DNA of 64,000 nucleotides from Apostichopus japonicus (Eukaryota; Echinodermata; Holothuroidea; Aspidochirotida; Stichopodidae): positions 25,067,213 through 25,131,212 of the forward strand of contig NC_092574.1 of assembly GCF_037975245.1 (NCBI RefSeq). Reading direction: 5' to 3'. The position numbers and the translations under genes were made by a program. Shown in pieces: positions 12,601-27,600 of the stretch. Position 1 is the stretch's first letter, and the number at the start of each line of letters is the position of its first letter. The notes beneath the pieces are model-generated. The model saw only the letters and a list, made by a program, of their open reading frames with translations, was not told where the DNA came from and made no database searches.

Positions 12601-15600
12601 GTTTATTCATAGCTTAGTTGATTAGATCAGAGAGCGTTGTGGTCAAGTGGTTAAGGCAGTGGACTTGTGATCTAAGGCTTGCAGGTTCGAGTCCCGGCCA
12701 GATCATTGCATTGTATCCTTGGGCAAGGTACTTTATCTGCATTGCCTCTCTTCACCAAGGTGTATAACAGTGTTGGAAAACCTTGTTCAATTTCCCGCGA
12801 ACACACTTCCGATTTCCCGCCGGTGTTCGCGTAGCGAACACGCCGAGCATGCGTAGCGTGCGAGCATAAAGGCGTGGGGTCCAGGGGCCCGCCCTAGGGG
12901 CCTGGTAGGGTCAAGGGGAGGAACCCCTTGTGGGGTTGAGGGGGAAAAGACCCCGGAAAATGTTGGTATTTTTGCGTGTCTGGCGATAAAAAACTCGCAG
13001 TTGAGGATGCAAAATACTGACACCTTTTTGAATTTAAATTGTCACGAAGCTGATGAAAATTTGAAAATGACAAGTTAGAGTAGCTATATTATGTTATAAA
13101 ATGAAAAAAGATTTAATCTGCCTTACAATCTTTAAAAAGTTAACTTACAGAACTTCCGATATTATGAAACAAACAACGTTCGGCAAAGCCCCGCGCACAC
13201 TATACATACATCAGTTTACAACTGCAGTACGGTCCCTACTTATATACTACGGTAGGCTACTTACTGTACATGTGCTGCGAATTTTCCCAGGTACTGTACC
13301 TTACCAAACAACTGCGCGCCCATGCCCTGTCTTACACCCGTTTGTTAACATTTTTGGCACGTTTCCAAGAAACGTTTCATGGAGTATTCCCCATGATACA
13401 CGCAGCACATCGAGGCCCCACTAGCTATGGCCATCTTTATGAAAGTAAAACCTTGTAATAAAATATGTTTTAGGCCACTTGGCATGATTAACTAAATGCT
13501 TAATATTATTTCCATGTTCTTGTAGAAAATGTCAAGTTCGCAAAATACAATTAGTTGTGTTTTTGTAGTTACGTGAGATCCATAACAGACGAGGTGGTTA
13601 GGCTATTTGCTATGGACTTAACTATGGTAGGATATTATTTTTTCCGTATTTTTTGAAATTCTAGAAAATACTTTCTTTTCCCCCCGCTTAACACCAGATG
13701 TGGTCTAACGGTTTATTCATAAATGGGTGTACTAGAGCCTTGTTTACATGACGTTAGTTGCATTTAGCACGATATGCCAGTTTCGCGTGAATTTTTCGAA
13801 AGTGTTTTGCTGGATCTTTCGTAAAATTTGAAAGGTGTACCAACTTACTTTTCGTACACAATTGGTAATTTCTCTACTGATTTTCGGAGTTTTTTTACAG
13901 TCAAGTGAATACGATGTGCATTGAGTATAAACTTATCGCGAATGCAAGAAAACGATGCGGGGATTTCCAGCAGACAAATGTTTTCTTTGCGGGATTACTG
14001 AGTCAGTTGAAGGGAATCCTGCACCTTAGAGGGAACACTGAATTGAAGTCAAATTCATACGAAAGAAAACGTTGACTAACTAACATACAATATAAGTATA
14101 ACAAATGTGGAATGGCAATATTGTTCAAAACATTTCCCGCGAGGCTGATTTATTACAGCAACCTTCCCGCGCTGGGCCGTGTGTGTCCGTGTGACATTTC
14201 CCTTTGTGAGTGGGTTGGGGACACATCATTACTCGTTATAGGCTATTGTGACTAAAATTGCGAGCACGCTCTCTGGTCATTTTTCTTTTGTTTCTGAAAC
14301 TTTTCTTCTGAAATTTTCCTTATTGTTTTTACAGATGTACTTTTTTGCTCCTTCGTGTTTTTTTTTTTAAGGTTCTTCCCGTTTTTTTTTTTCGTTTTTT
14401 TTTTCCCCGATTTTTTTTTTTTCTCCAGCCAGGCTGGATTTCCCGCGAGCATCGCGGATTTCCCGCGAACCTGGTTCGGCAGGTTCGCAAGGTTTTCCAG
14501 CCCTGGTGTATAAATGGGGACCTGTGAAATAAACTGTCAGTTTGGTGCTGTTTAGCTGCTACCATGTGGAGGGATTTGTCTCTATGTTTGACAGGTTATC
14601 GTTGACCGGGGTAATATTGTAAAGCGGTTGGCCTTTGGGAAAGGCGCTATATAAAAATATGAAATTATTATTAATTAATTACTTATTATTAATTAATTAT
14701 TAGATCAGGGCAAGCTAGACTTAAAGATTGTTTACGTACTTGTCGACTTTTGCCATGTAGTCTTTACTTGGAGCGAGCATAATTCGTAGTTCATCCACGG
14801 AGCAGTTGATGTCATGCATATAAAGATCCCACTCATAGGAGGGTGACGTCGTCGTGTACGTTCCACGGAGCTCTTCAACCCCGACGACTAAGACGTTAGG
14901 CACGAGGGGATTGCCAAACACCAGTCGACCCTTCATGGTGGAAAGTACCAGAAAGCAAGACATGAATCATTAAAGAAGAAACAAAGATTGGAAGAAGCAG
15001 AGATGATAATATAGTCAATATGAAAAAACACTTTAGGATCTCTCTGTTTGTTTGAAATTTTTAACCTTCTCACTAATATCTTCATACTTTATTCCAAAAT
15101 TATGAGAGGGAAATATAAAACAAAGTACCATCAAATTTCTGAGATATTTGGCGACTCCGGTGACAGAAATTTCTCATTTTCTGAGAACAATGATTGGCCT
15201 TGAAGAGCTTTTTATGTTTGTGTGTGACATCACAGGCATTAGTCCTGGCATTTAATTACAATTACTATATAAGTGAAAGATAATTGTGGTGTAATTGTCT
15301 GCGAAAAATTTAAACATATAAACAGGTTTAGACAACCATGAGTGTATGTTTACTGTTGGAAATGTAACAAAAAGAATCTGTAAAATGTTCAAGATAAGGT
15401 AAGAGCAACAACAGCATTTCCCTATACAAATTTAATACCAGTTGTTTAAAAATAATTGGTAAAATGCAAGCATGCGTACACTTGTAATTTCAAACTTGAC
15501 AACTCCAAAGAAATCCCTCCAGATGCTTGCTGGATCAGACGTTTCATTCGTTGTAACTTGGCTGTCAGAAAAGAAATAGAAAAAAAGAAGATATTATACC

Positions 15601-18600
15601 CATAATCAACAGGATTTGTGTAAGAAAACGGCAGTAAAAGCAGACAAAAATGGAGTTAAGAAACAAATGTTTAATGGTAAATTTGGAAGGAAGAGATGGT
15701 GTGCGGTGACCTGTAGCCAAGGTCACCGAGGGCGCAGTGCAAAAATTATACCAGTGGCATCTTGGTAGATTAGGAAAGTGCGTTAGTGTAGAAAGGAGAC
15801 AGGTAGGAGAGGAGAAAAGTTAATACTGTACTCTGTATAACCCCTCACTTTATCTAAACTAGAGCACCAATGGTGCAGAAGCTCATACCTTTTCGAGCTT
15901 AAAAATGTAGGGCCCACAAAACTTTATGGCCCACCAAATTTCAGGCCATTTTTCAGATTCCACCAATTTTGGGCCCATGAGGGATAACCCCCCCCCCCCT
16001 CCGTTAGCAGAATCCTGGCCACACCACTGGCTATAATTCCTATTTTCCCCCTTTAAATCCTATTTTACCCACTCTCTCAAACAATACCACTGACCTACAG
16101 TACCCTATTAAACTTTCTCCTCTCTACCTGAGCAGACCTGAAGCACTCCTTGCCAAAATTTTGGCTGGCTGCCTACATACCTCAGGCTCAAAGACTTCTA
16201 AGAATCGGCAAGTGCTGATTGGCTATAGGGCTCTCATGCTTACAGTTCAACAGTTAATAACAACTCCCAGTCCTGCTTTAATTCCACTAACAGCCTCTGC
16301 AGAGCTTAACTTCAAATGTAAACAAACACTGCAGAGACTGGGAGACAAATTAAAGGAGCTTTGGCAAAAGGTGAAGGCTCAGATTTTTTTAAACAATGGG
16401 GATTAAATATAATTAATTAACTTTTGCCCAAAAATTATTAGGCATCACCTTATTCATACACAATCCAACAATCATCAGTTCAACTTTGAATATGATCCAT
16501 CAAAATCTTGAGGAGATTGAGATATTTGAAAATATTACAAAGAATGACCCCCGATGACCCCCTAAATGACATTTGACCTCAATTTTCCGAACACCCCTCG
16601 TAACTCTCATCCCAAGGAACGTTGTGACCAAGTTTCATTATATAACTGTCCATAGACTGTACGAACAGGAGCAATTTGAAAATATAGGGCCACGGCCCGG
16701 GCCACAAAAGACCCCTAGTTGATCTTTGATCTCAAATTCATGAACACCCTGAAGGTAAAACTTCCAAAGTACTATCGTGACAAACCCTCAACTTTGTACC
16801 ATGGAATCTGTAGGAGAAGAAACATTTTGCGTATTTCCACAAAATGGCCCATTACGGCCCACAGGTGACCTTTGACGCCAAATTTCGGACCATTTCTGAT
16901 GGCCCTATACCCAATGGTCCTTGTGTCCAAGTTTCATGAAATTCTATCAAACACTGTGCGAGTGGGAGCAGTTTTACCAATTGTTGACAGATAGAGTGAT
17001 AGAGTGATAGAATGATAGAGTGATAGACGCCGCACTGTAACAATAGCTCACTCCAGCATGCTGGTACAGTATGAGCTAAAAAGTTCAGAGCATGGAAATA
17101 GTAAGCATATTAAAATATTCAATGTTTTATACTTATTAAACCATCAATAATAATAATGAGATAATGAGAGAACAGCAGTTTACAATGCTACTTACGAAAC
17201 ACATTGTTATGTGTTTCGTAAGTTAAGTTATCACCATTTTGAAGTTTTGAATAATCTACTGTGATCAACCCACCAGATTCGAACTTTCTCCAAACCAGAA
17301 GGACTACCCATAGCTGCTTCCCATGACCCTCCATCCATCCCCTCCCCATCCAACTTCCCTTCTTGTCCCATAGTTTGCATTTAAATATAGATACATCAGC
17401 AAAAACTAAATATCACTCTCCCCCCTCCCCCTTCAGTATCTGAAGTGGTATAAATCAGAATATGTAAAACATACACTTTTAAAGATTGAAATCTGTACCG
17501 TCTGAGAAAGCTATGTAAGCTCAAATTTCACATACAGTAACTATGCCTCATATTACCAATTATATTATTGACCGATTGTAGTACAAACACCAGTAACTAT
17601 CAGTTCTTAGAATCTGGTGTTTACAATTTTTTTGTTATATTGGGTGTTGCTGATAACATTGTCTGTCTTTCCATCTTCCTGCACCCTGGCCCTTCCACCC
17701 CCCCCCCATATCAATCACAAACAATGGATGAGATGATCATGCTTCACAAATCTCACCGTAATATTGAATTTGCATCAAGTCTTGCAAATAAAATTTTCCC
17801 ATGAGCAAACATAAATCTCTCTTTTTTCAATTTAAAATATTAATAGACAACAACCCTAGCAGTCAAGGTTACCGACACCTCTGCATTTTTTGCTTTCTAC
17901 GCAGCAAAGGATAAATATCTCCACTTTCAAGAATACCCAGGAGCAAAAAAATGTCAAACTCGTGGAGAATCTACACAATCTATACAATAGTGAAGGGCCA
18001 CTAGAGGTACTGTAATCCATCATTAAAGATTTAATGCTTCCAAGAGATGGAAAACAAAGCCAGGCTTTCTAGTGCAATTTCATGCAAAATAAGCTTTGAT
18101 ATATTCCTATCAAAGACAATTTTTGACTAGAAGTCACTGAACAACATTAAGAAATTTCCTAAATTTGTAATGCAGCTATTGACAAAACAATGCCATATTC
18201 TTGTACTTTAAATCTAGGTCTAAATTCAACCATTTCTGTAATGACCACACTTTGGTTACCCCAATGTATTTACTCAGCACTTGTAAGATATTGTGAAATG
18301 AAAACTGTCTACTTAAAGCTGTCTTATTTTGCACTGACTGGTGACAACTTTGAATATATTAGGCCGCCGCCTGCCCTGACAACCTGTAATGAATATAATT
18401 ACAGCAACATCACGTCAGGAAGGAAGAAATCAGCCGTAAACTTCAAGGTATGAAACAATGACGCAATTACAATCGATCACAATTTTAAGTACAAGCTATT
18501 TCCTGCGCAAGATTCATTATGAAACCATCGGTCACTCACACATTAAGTAGCAGATGGTTGCAATCTCATGCATCTGCTGGATAGCAGCTCTGAGTGGTGT

Positions 18601-21600
18601 CCAATATGTATTACTAATGCATGGCTGAATGATGGAAGCTACAACCCAATGCAAAATATGACTTTCAAGCAATCAACAAAGCTGGGAATGGGGATGGGAG
18701 TGAGGCACAGGAGGTGTCATGCCCCTCCCCTCCCCCCACTGAGTTCTGTGGAAAACATCAAAATCAGGGCCCCCGTTTGTCAAAAAAGAGAAGTTATTTT
18801 GGTAATTGAAAAGCGCCGATTCGGTATTTAACAAGAGCCAGTTTTTGAGAAACATTCAAATACTGGAATATGTCGTATGGAATGCAGAGAGGATCCATTT
18901 TGTCGGAAAGATTTGGGAAAATTTGTTGTTGCCCTCTCAAATCAAGGTTTCATATTTCCACTGCCCTTTTGAACATTGTGCCCCCTTGGTTGAGCCTCCT
19001 TCCATCACCCAGACTTTGAAGTTAGGATACGACTTACCTCGTTGACAGGTTTCCCTCGCTGGCTCGATGTGCTTGCCTCTTCTCATTTGTCTCTGGAATC
19101 ATCTGTGATGGAAGACCAAACTTCTTCTCCATCTCGGAGTAAAGTGCCGATCTGTTGTAGCAGTGGAACTCGACCCCAAAGAGGAATACATTCAAACGTG
19201 TGGAACTTTGTGATGCATCTGAAAACGAAATGAGTGAGACGAATAACATTGTCAATGGGTGAACCTTGTAATATTCTTAGCAGATAGCACATTTGAAACA
19301 ACTGCACTGTTGATATTGGTGCTATACATGTTTTCTGATTGATTCATTGAAGTACTGTACTGTCTATTCACCTGAAGAAAATAGTAACAGGAGGGGGGAG
19401 CTTGGGAAGGCCTCAAGGGTATTAATATAACACGGCACATTGTTTCATGTGACTTGTTTCATGCCTGAGAGGATTTTGCTGTGCTGGATATTGACTTCTT
19501 AACAGAGTTCATATTCCTCCCTACCCTCTCCTCCTCGCCTCTCCTCCTCGCCTCTCCTCCTCCCCTCTATCTTCCTCCCCTCTCCTCCTACCCTCTCCTC
19601 CTACCTTCTCCTTCAAAGTCCATACCCTCTCCTCCCTCTCCTCCTCCTCTCTCTCCTACCCTCTCCTCATCCCCTCTCCTCTCCCCTTTCCAAGTCAACA
19701 TTAATAACCTAACAAGACACAGACCATTGGAATTGAAAAAAAAAAAAAATGGTGAACTTTTTAATCATGATATATGACCAACAAAGAGCAATTTCAGAGT
19801 TTTGATAAAAAACAGACAATTGCCATAGTATATATATCTGGTAATCACTGCTGAAGATTATAGTTCAGCATCAGTTAATATAAGGTGTGGAATTAAGGCA
19901 AACTTTCAGGATATTAATTGCCATCCTGCAATTTACAGTCTTGACATAATGACAGAGATTATTCAAGAAAGCGGAACTGAAACACTGTATAACAGCAGTT
20001 TACCTGGCACGTATGACAGGATATTCACCTCTTACAGCAAATACGATACATACTACAGCACTTGCTAAGGAGATTAATACTGTACTGATCCATCTCATAT
20101 CAGTTTGCTCCTGAAGGCCTTAATTATGTCAACGATGTACAGAAATATGCACAAACAGTTGTGGTTACCATCAAAACTGCAATAAATTAGCATCCAATAA
20201 AGGAAACAACAATTTGAGGCAAATTTTGTAGAAATGAAATCAAATAGAAAGACAAGAAAAAACATTTGTCATGTAAAAAAAAGTGGTAATTCCAAGTAAA
20301 AACTGAGGTTAGTTGCTTCATGTATTTTGATGTTATAATTTAATGACCCTTTTGGAGTAAATATCATCCCGTCCGAATCCAATTAGTGATCTATGCATTG
20401 CATGTTAAGAATTGTTGCAGTATACACTACAGTATACAGACCAGAGCATGAGTATAGGTATTACAGTAGAGAGGAATTATGTGCAGTACTTAAATACCTT
20501 TGCAATTGGCTGGTAGAGGTTTATATGGCCGCCACCATCTCAGAACAATAAGGGCATCTTGGCACCTGGAAAGAGAAACATTTCCAATTAGTACACATTC
20601 AGGTATCAATGAACGATGGATGTGTAGGCATTTCCAAGCAGAAAATAAACTGAAGTCCTTACCTCTCATGCTGTTTATCCCACCTTGATACCAACAAGCA
20701 GTTTCCCAACAAACACCTCCCCAACAAACACCTCTCCAACAAACACCTTCCCAACAAACACCCCCCCCAATAAACACCTCCCAGGTAAATTTCTCGAAGA
20801 CGAAACCAGAAAAATTCATGAATGAATATGCACATGAAAAACATAGGTACAGGACTCCCAAATGTAAGATTTAGAAGGTCAGAAAGCAAGCATTGACCAA
20901 AAAAGTTGGGTTAAAGGGAGGAGGGTGGGGTTTGTTTTGCAAAATGGATTGGAATTCATACTCGTTTCATATAGAGACAATTTTAAACAGAGGAGTGAAG
21001 AAAATCCAAATTATCTCAAATATAGGCTGCTATAAATAGTGACTATAATTTGGCAAAGTACCAAATTTGCTTTAATATTGTCAATTCTATAACAATTTCA
21101 GTGAGTATGAACCTAGTATAGCAGTATATACACAAAGAGAGAAGAAACAGACTTAACAATTGTAATAATAAATAAAGTAAAGTGCAAAGAAACAAACTTT
21201 TGTTCAGAATATAAAATATACTGTATATCAAGGACTATATGTCACCTCGAACCCTTTGTGCCAAGAACCCCTAAAACTCCCTGGTTTGGGTATTTCTAAG
21301 CAAGATTGCATACCTGTCTAGACTCTAACATTGCACCTTCCCATATATCTAGCCTAGTTTAGCACCCGATTATTCCTACTGCGGGTAAACGCCCTTCACC
21401 TCCTCCTTCCATATCTACCCCAACCGTAAAGATGTCCCATTGGGAGTGCCCTCGTCCCAGCTCCCTATCCCAGGACTGCCATATTGAAATCACTGAGTAT
21501 TCCTACAGCATACAATATACTGTGTAGTCCTTGTCATTTCAGATTTGAATACTACTCAAATAGACGTACTGGACAGTACCACATCAGATTGTACAGATCT

Positions 21601-24600
21601 GTCTGTACACAAACCTGTACTGTACGTACAGTAGTACTGAGCGTCCATCATTATTTTGGATGCGTTTAATTTTGCTCATTCCTCTGGCATTGTCAACAAA
21701 ATCCACGTACAGTACATCAAGATGATGCAATATAAAGATTTCTGTACCAAGCTATTAGCATATAAAGCTGGCTTTATAAATTCATATATTTATGTATGAT
21801 ACTTATTGTATTGTACAAACGTCTGGGGATTAACTTATGCTGTGTATATGTACTGTATGTCTGGTTTGTGAACTTGGGAAAAGGGGTTTGTTTCTGTTCT
21901 TCACTTGGTTGTGAAACAACATTGTTCGTCATGGCTGCACTGCAGTGATGTCGTATGGGGTGCCTTTGCCTATCTCAGTATTTGAGAAAGTGGTCAGATG
22001 CTGGGGCATGCACTCTCGTCCGTCGGATGGGGACGTTAAATGGTGGTCCTGGGAGCAGTAATGGGAGCGAATTCACACCCCTGCCTCGTTATTCTCTGAT
22101 CACTTATCGAAAAGAAAAGGCTTGAAATAAGCCGGTGTTCATCCATGTTGATCCTTGGGACTCTAAACTAAACTAAAATAAACTAATTTAAACTAAAACA
22201 GAAACTTATGTTTCTCTTTGTATTAAAACAGCAATAAACTGTACATCATTAAATAAAATTCTGTGTTATATGCATACTCCTGCACACCTATACAGCTACT
22301 GTACTGCAAACACTAAAGTACACTACTAAAATGGAAAAAAAAAATTGCCGTCTGGGCTTCTGAACAGTAAACTTCCATAAAAGTGTACAATAACAGTCTG
22401 TGTTTCTAACTGTCCGACATTGGTTGTAAAACCAGTCTGCCCTTTAATCATTAAATTACAGTGTACACTATACAGTAGATGATAGATGGTTACAGTACTA
22501 TAGTAAGCTCTAAAAGGTGTATAAAAATGAAAGCACGCATGCAAGTGCAAAATCAACAGAATGATATTATGGCTACTGTGTCTTGTGTAAAACTAGGCAT
22601 TGAAGTAGCACTCTTCATCATGAGGAAAGTTGCTATGATGATCATAAAATGATCATAATACTGTGCATGGTAAATATTTAATCATTTATTTTGACTTTTG
22701 TAATCACTAACTTAAGATAAGAACCTATTCTGAATATTCTGGTGTAAGTTGAAGAATTTTTTTTTGTTTTTCATTTTATGAAAAACATGTGTGATAACTA
22801 CTGTATGAAGGGTGCTTGTAACTTACTGTGCAGGTAGGTGCATTTTAGGGTACATTGTTTTTGTTTCATTTTGACAAAGACAAAGCAATACACTTCACAC
22901 AGCCACACATATGATAAAACTTACTGGTTTATATATTTACGAGTGACGAGCTAACCTGTCTCCTCACAACCTTAGCACCTCATTCTACCGTGTCTATATG
23001 CCCTGTCTGTATGCCCTAGTAATCTTTTAACACTGCATGTGCACCCTCAGCGACCGGCTCCTTCGGTCGTTGCCCTTCCTTCTCATTCTACCATCCAAAG
23101 TGTTTACACATGTATACATTTTCGTAGTGGATATAAAATCCACATAATAGCATACAGTATATATACGTACAAGTTCTCAAGGCTCTCAACATGAAGAGAC
23201 CATAGTTCTAAGCACACTTGTGGATTGATTAAACCATTAAATTGCTGCTCCTAATTAACCAGTACACATAATTAAGTACAATTTAACAAATTTTATTACA
23301 CAATGTTTCATCTAACATTATTTATAAACAAACCTTAAAAGGATTTGCTGAATTTTATCACTCTGGATGATATTATGGTGGATTAAAGAACAGATTATGT
23401 TCTCAGGTAATCTTATCCTTCCTCTCAGGAAGCAACCAGATCTATATGTCAACTAGCTCAGGACAAATCCATGTTCATGTCCATTCATCACCCTACAAAC
23501 CCCCCGCCCCCCTCTGACACATGGCTGGTTTGGCTACAACATATGAACAGTGGAGGCACAGCTGGTCTACATATAAATATTGAGTCAATATAAAGTATGG
23601 TGAAACAGGTGAAAATTGAATATTAGGGACCTATAGGTAATGAGGAGAACACTGGTCACATAAACACACAAGAAATTACTGTACTGTATATGGATGTCCA
23701 CATACACAGTACGTGTATGCAGCTTTTAGCTTTAAATAGATCATATTAATTAATCTCAATTGTCCGTTCATGAAGTCCAAGTAAACCCCAATGAAAATGT
23801 ATAGTGCACACTAGAGCAAGAGTGCTGAGATTGTGAGTAGACAGGTAAGCATGGAAATGCATGTCTGTGAATATTACTGTATGGTTTATTCAGACTGACA
23901 TCAAGTTACCACCTTAATTACACAATTTAATGTAGTTTTAATTGCCAAAAACACTATACATACCCTGCAGATTACACTTATGAATTTATTTTCTTACCTG
24001 AACTGGAATAAATTTACAACAACTTTTATGAACTCACACAAATGAGATATGAAGACAGTTATGAGCAAATTAATTAAAATTGAAACAATTTAATTTAATA
24101 ATTATATATGTCACATACCAGAAAAGTATATATCACTTATATAATCATTATTGTCAAAGACCACAAGAAAATCTGTGCAGTCACTCTAAAGGTCACCTTT
24201 TCATTATATATACTGTAGGCACGGTAGAACGAGAGTGCTAAGGTTGTGGGGAGACAGGTAAGCGAGGAACGAAGTAAATACAATAAAATCTGTGCAGTCA
24301 CTCTTGACAGAAATACTGTACATATCAGTTCAGTATCAAAAGGTAACAAAGTCATGAAGAGTTGTAAATCAATGCCAAGTACTGCAATCAACTTTCCGAG
24401 CGCTGATATTCGTAACAACCGGCATCCAAAAACAGAATCCCCCATCTCCCCCATTTTGATAAAATCTGTAATCTAGCTGTGCACATCATAATTTGCGGTA
24501 GTGAAGACAATTAACTACCCACATTTAATACTCAGTGGAGGCAAATTACAGGCATACTGTATATTTCAGAATCACTTTGTGGAACACTGAGATCACTGGA

Positions 24601-27600
24601 ATACTATGTAGTCCACGGCAACAGAGATTCAAGATAAACGCACCAATCAACTGGTAGTGTTATAAGTACAGTAGAGTGAAAACAATTTAAAGCAATTTAA
24701 CTAAACGTGATTTAGTTTAATATCAGTACTTTATCCTGGATTACTTTGGAGTAGAGATGATGATGGTATTGCAGACAAAAACTGACATCACCTGATCAAT
24801 GCTGTGCACATTGAGTTTGCATACATGTATACATGTATGGAACATTGTCAAACACTCAATTTATATTCACTTTTTGGGATGGATATATTCTGAATAACTT
24901 TGAATATTCAGCAGACTAGCTAACTGTACAGTAATATACCACAATGAGTAAAACTGAAGGCTTGAATTGAGGCATCATTTGAAATAACTGTGGAAGGCAA
25001 GCTATCACATTGCTTTGTATTTTGCCTTGACTTGTAATTTGGAACTCTCTACCAAACCATGTAACTGTCTGTGCACTATTAAACTGCATGTATAGATATG
25101 TTGAACATGAATCAAAGCCTTATGGAATCCCCACAACGTACTGGTTTGGGTAAAAAACTTACTATAAATGACAATATGCACTCAAATCTACCAAGCCTAC
25201 AAAAGATGACCTTTGACCCACTGACCTACTGTACTGCAGGGTCAATGTCCACTTCCTCTCCCTTCCAATTCTACTATTTTGAAAGTCTGGTGGAATAAAC
25301 AGCATGTGGTTGCACTCTTTTTTTATGTTTGTAAGTGACTTACAAATTAACCCTAATTGAATCTATGACAAGAACAATTTGTATCCTTGCAGACATTTCA
25401 TGTAAATATTTTATTTATTTCTCTTTGCAAAGCACTCAAACTAACTATTTGATTACTTCCATTGTTTAGGTATGATTTTGGTGTTTTAAAAAAAAATAGA
25501 TTTTAATGTTTTTCTGGTAAGTATATACTGTACCATTCTTTTAGGGTGCACTGAAGTAAAGAAATATACAACACTGTCAAAAAGTCAATACCAAATGCAG
25601 TTTGTTGGGAGTCCTACACTCTGGATATATTTGAATGGCAGAGTCATAATCAGATACAAAATATAAGCAGGGTCTAAGCTCATTCCCACAACCCCTCCCC
25701 CCACCCACCCCCTCCCCAAGTCAATCCATATGAAAATATGCCAGTGTACTATATATGTTTTAGAGCTACATGTCAGTTGGACACAATTTCTTTCGAAAGC
25801 CATAGTAAACTGCTGAAATAAATCATACTAGATCTGTACAATTGTTGCTGAACCATAGTTCTAAATCAAAAGGAGTATAAATCAGAGATGAAGACATTTC
25901 AAAATTGCCCTGGGATACACTCAAGTGGCCCTTGGCTCTACTGAAAAAACCTGTGAACCAGGAGCCACTTTCTGTGGGAAGTGGCCCCTGACTTTTAATA
26001 TGAATGGTGTCAAATTGAGGTCTCCAGGAGAGGTTTCTGATTAAGTTTTCAAGGACAAACTATCACATTAATAAATTACTTTAACTTAAAGCAAAAAGTG
26101 ATTATAAAGACTCGATACTGGACAGCTATGTGAGTAAAAAGTATCACATGGTTCAGACAACCCTATGAATTGCCGAAGTGGTAGTTTTGAGGGAACTCTG
26201 CATAAAAGACAACTTTGATTGAAGATTAACTACCATTTACTGTATGGAACACACACTTGAATCTATGCATTGTACTACTGGATAACAATGATAGGAAAAT
26301 AACCATAACAGGCAAACAGCTGAATTTGGGGCTGAATTCCAGATAATATTAATGGCAACTTACCATATTAAGAGCACACAATAGAAATTGATTTTAGAGA
26401 CTTCCAGATACACAATAAACTGTTCAATACCTTTATTCAGTGCGGTGTGGGTGAAACCCCAAAACTCTTGGGTTTGGGTAATTTACAAGCTTAGCTGTAC
26501 AGTAACCCTTTGGAGGCCACAATCTTAGTTTTGGAAGCAGGTCCCTGCATTCTTTGAAATAGAATGGGCTTGGAAGTTCAGTGCATTGGGATTGGACACA
26601 GTAAAATCATTTATACTTATGCTGGTAATCGGGATCAATTTACAGTTTGTGCAAAGTTTATTCTTTTCCTACATCTTAAATAGTTCATGAGATTAATTTT
26701 CCTCTTCAATATAGAGACAGCAACAGGAAATTCCAAAGGGTACTGGTTTGGACAGACAGTAATTCCTACTTCCAAAACACCAAAAAAAAGGCCTCGCAAA
26801 ATCCAGCTCCGAACGGATTGTAAATGATGACTTTGGGTGGTAGAATGAGAAGGGAGGGTGGGTATTGAACGTTGGGATGCGGATATAGAGGGCGCACAGT
26901 GTTAAAAGTTTACTACTTTATTCTATGCATGGTAGAATAAGAGTGCTGAGGTTGTGAGGAGACAGGTTAGTGAGGAGCGAAAGTAAATACAAAGTTTAGG
27001 AAGAATAAGCAACCTGATCTTTAGTCTCCGCAAATGAAGTCTGAGTGACAGCAAACAGAATATTTATGTCCTTTTCAACTCTTAATTTATTCAAAGACAG
27101 GATTTACAGACAGCCAAAACATATCCCATTACATGTATATGTCCCTCTAGAGTCACACACAGCATATTTAATGACAGAACGAATCAACAACAACAACAAA
27201 ACCTTCACAAAACCACAAGAGAAAAGGGCCCAAACCTGCCTATCATTAAATCAGTAATCGGTTGGGGACAGTCTGTTATAATACCTCCTTTACATAGAAG
27301 CTTTGTAAAGGAAATGAATAGAATGATTGAACTGTGATGTTTTTGGACCAGTTACCAGTGCAATGATTTTATCTTCTGCATTCTTGGAACCTACGTACAC
27401 AGTAGAAGCTTCTTCGGTGTTAATACTTAGCTACAGTACCTAAGCTTCATATCTTCCCCAATGAGCACAGTAATTGACATGTACCATACACTGTATATAT
27501 CTCATGCGATTATCTTTTCTCTTTTGCTTAGTTAACGCTGGTGGTTTTGGTACAGTAGCTCAATACAGTCCTCTGTGAGTAATAAAAACAAAGATTAAAC

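Noticed and set aside
12640-12710. Functional tRNA gene
   Set aside because: A- and B-boxes are present, but the sequence continues into a SINE body with target duplications; no intact acceptor stem was recognised.
19481-19777. 98-codon plus-strand frame
   Set aside because: It is a Ser/Pro/Leu translation of a C/T tract.
20490-20861. 123-codon minus-strand frame with Gly-Val-Cys-Trp repeats as a secreted repeat protein
   Set aside because: The repeat part is an intronic 15-bp tandem; only 20498-20565 is exon, ending at a clear acceptor.
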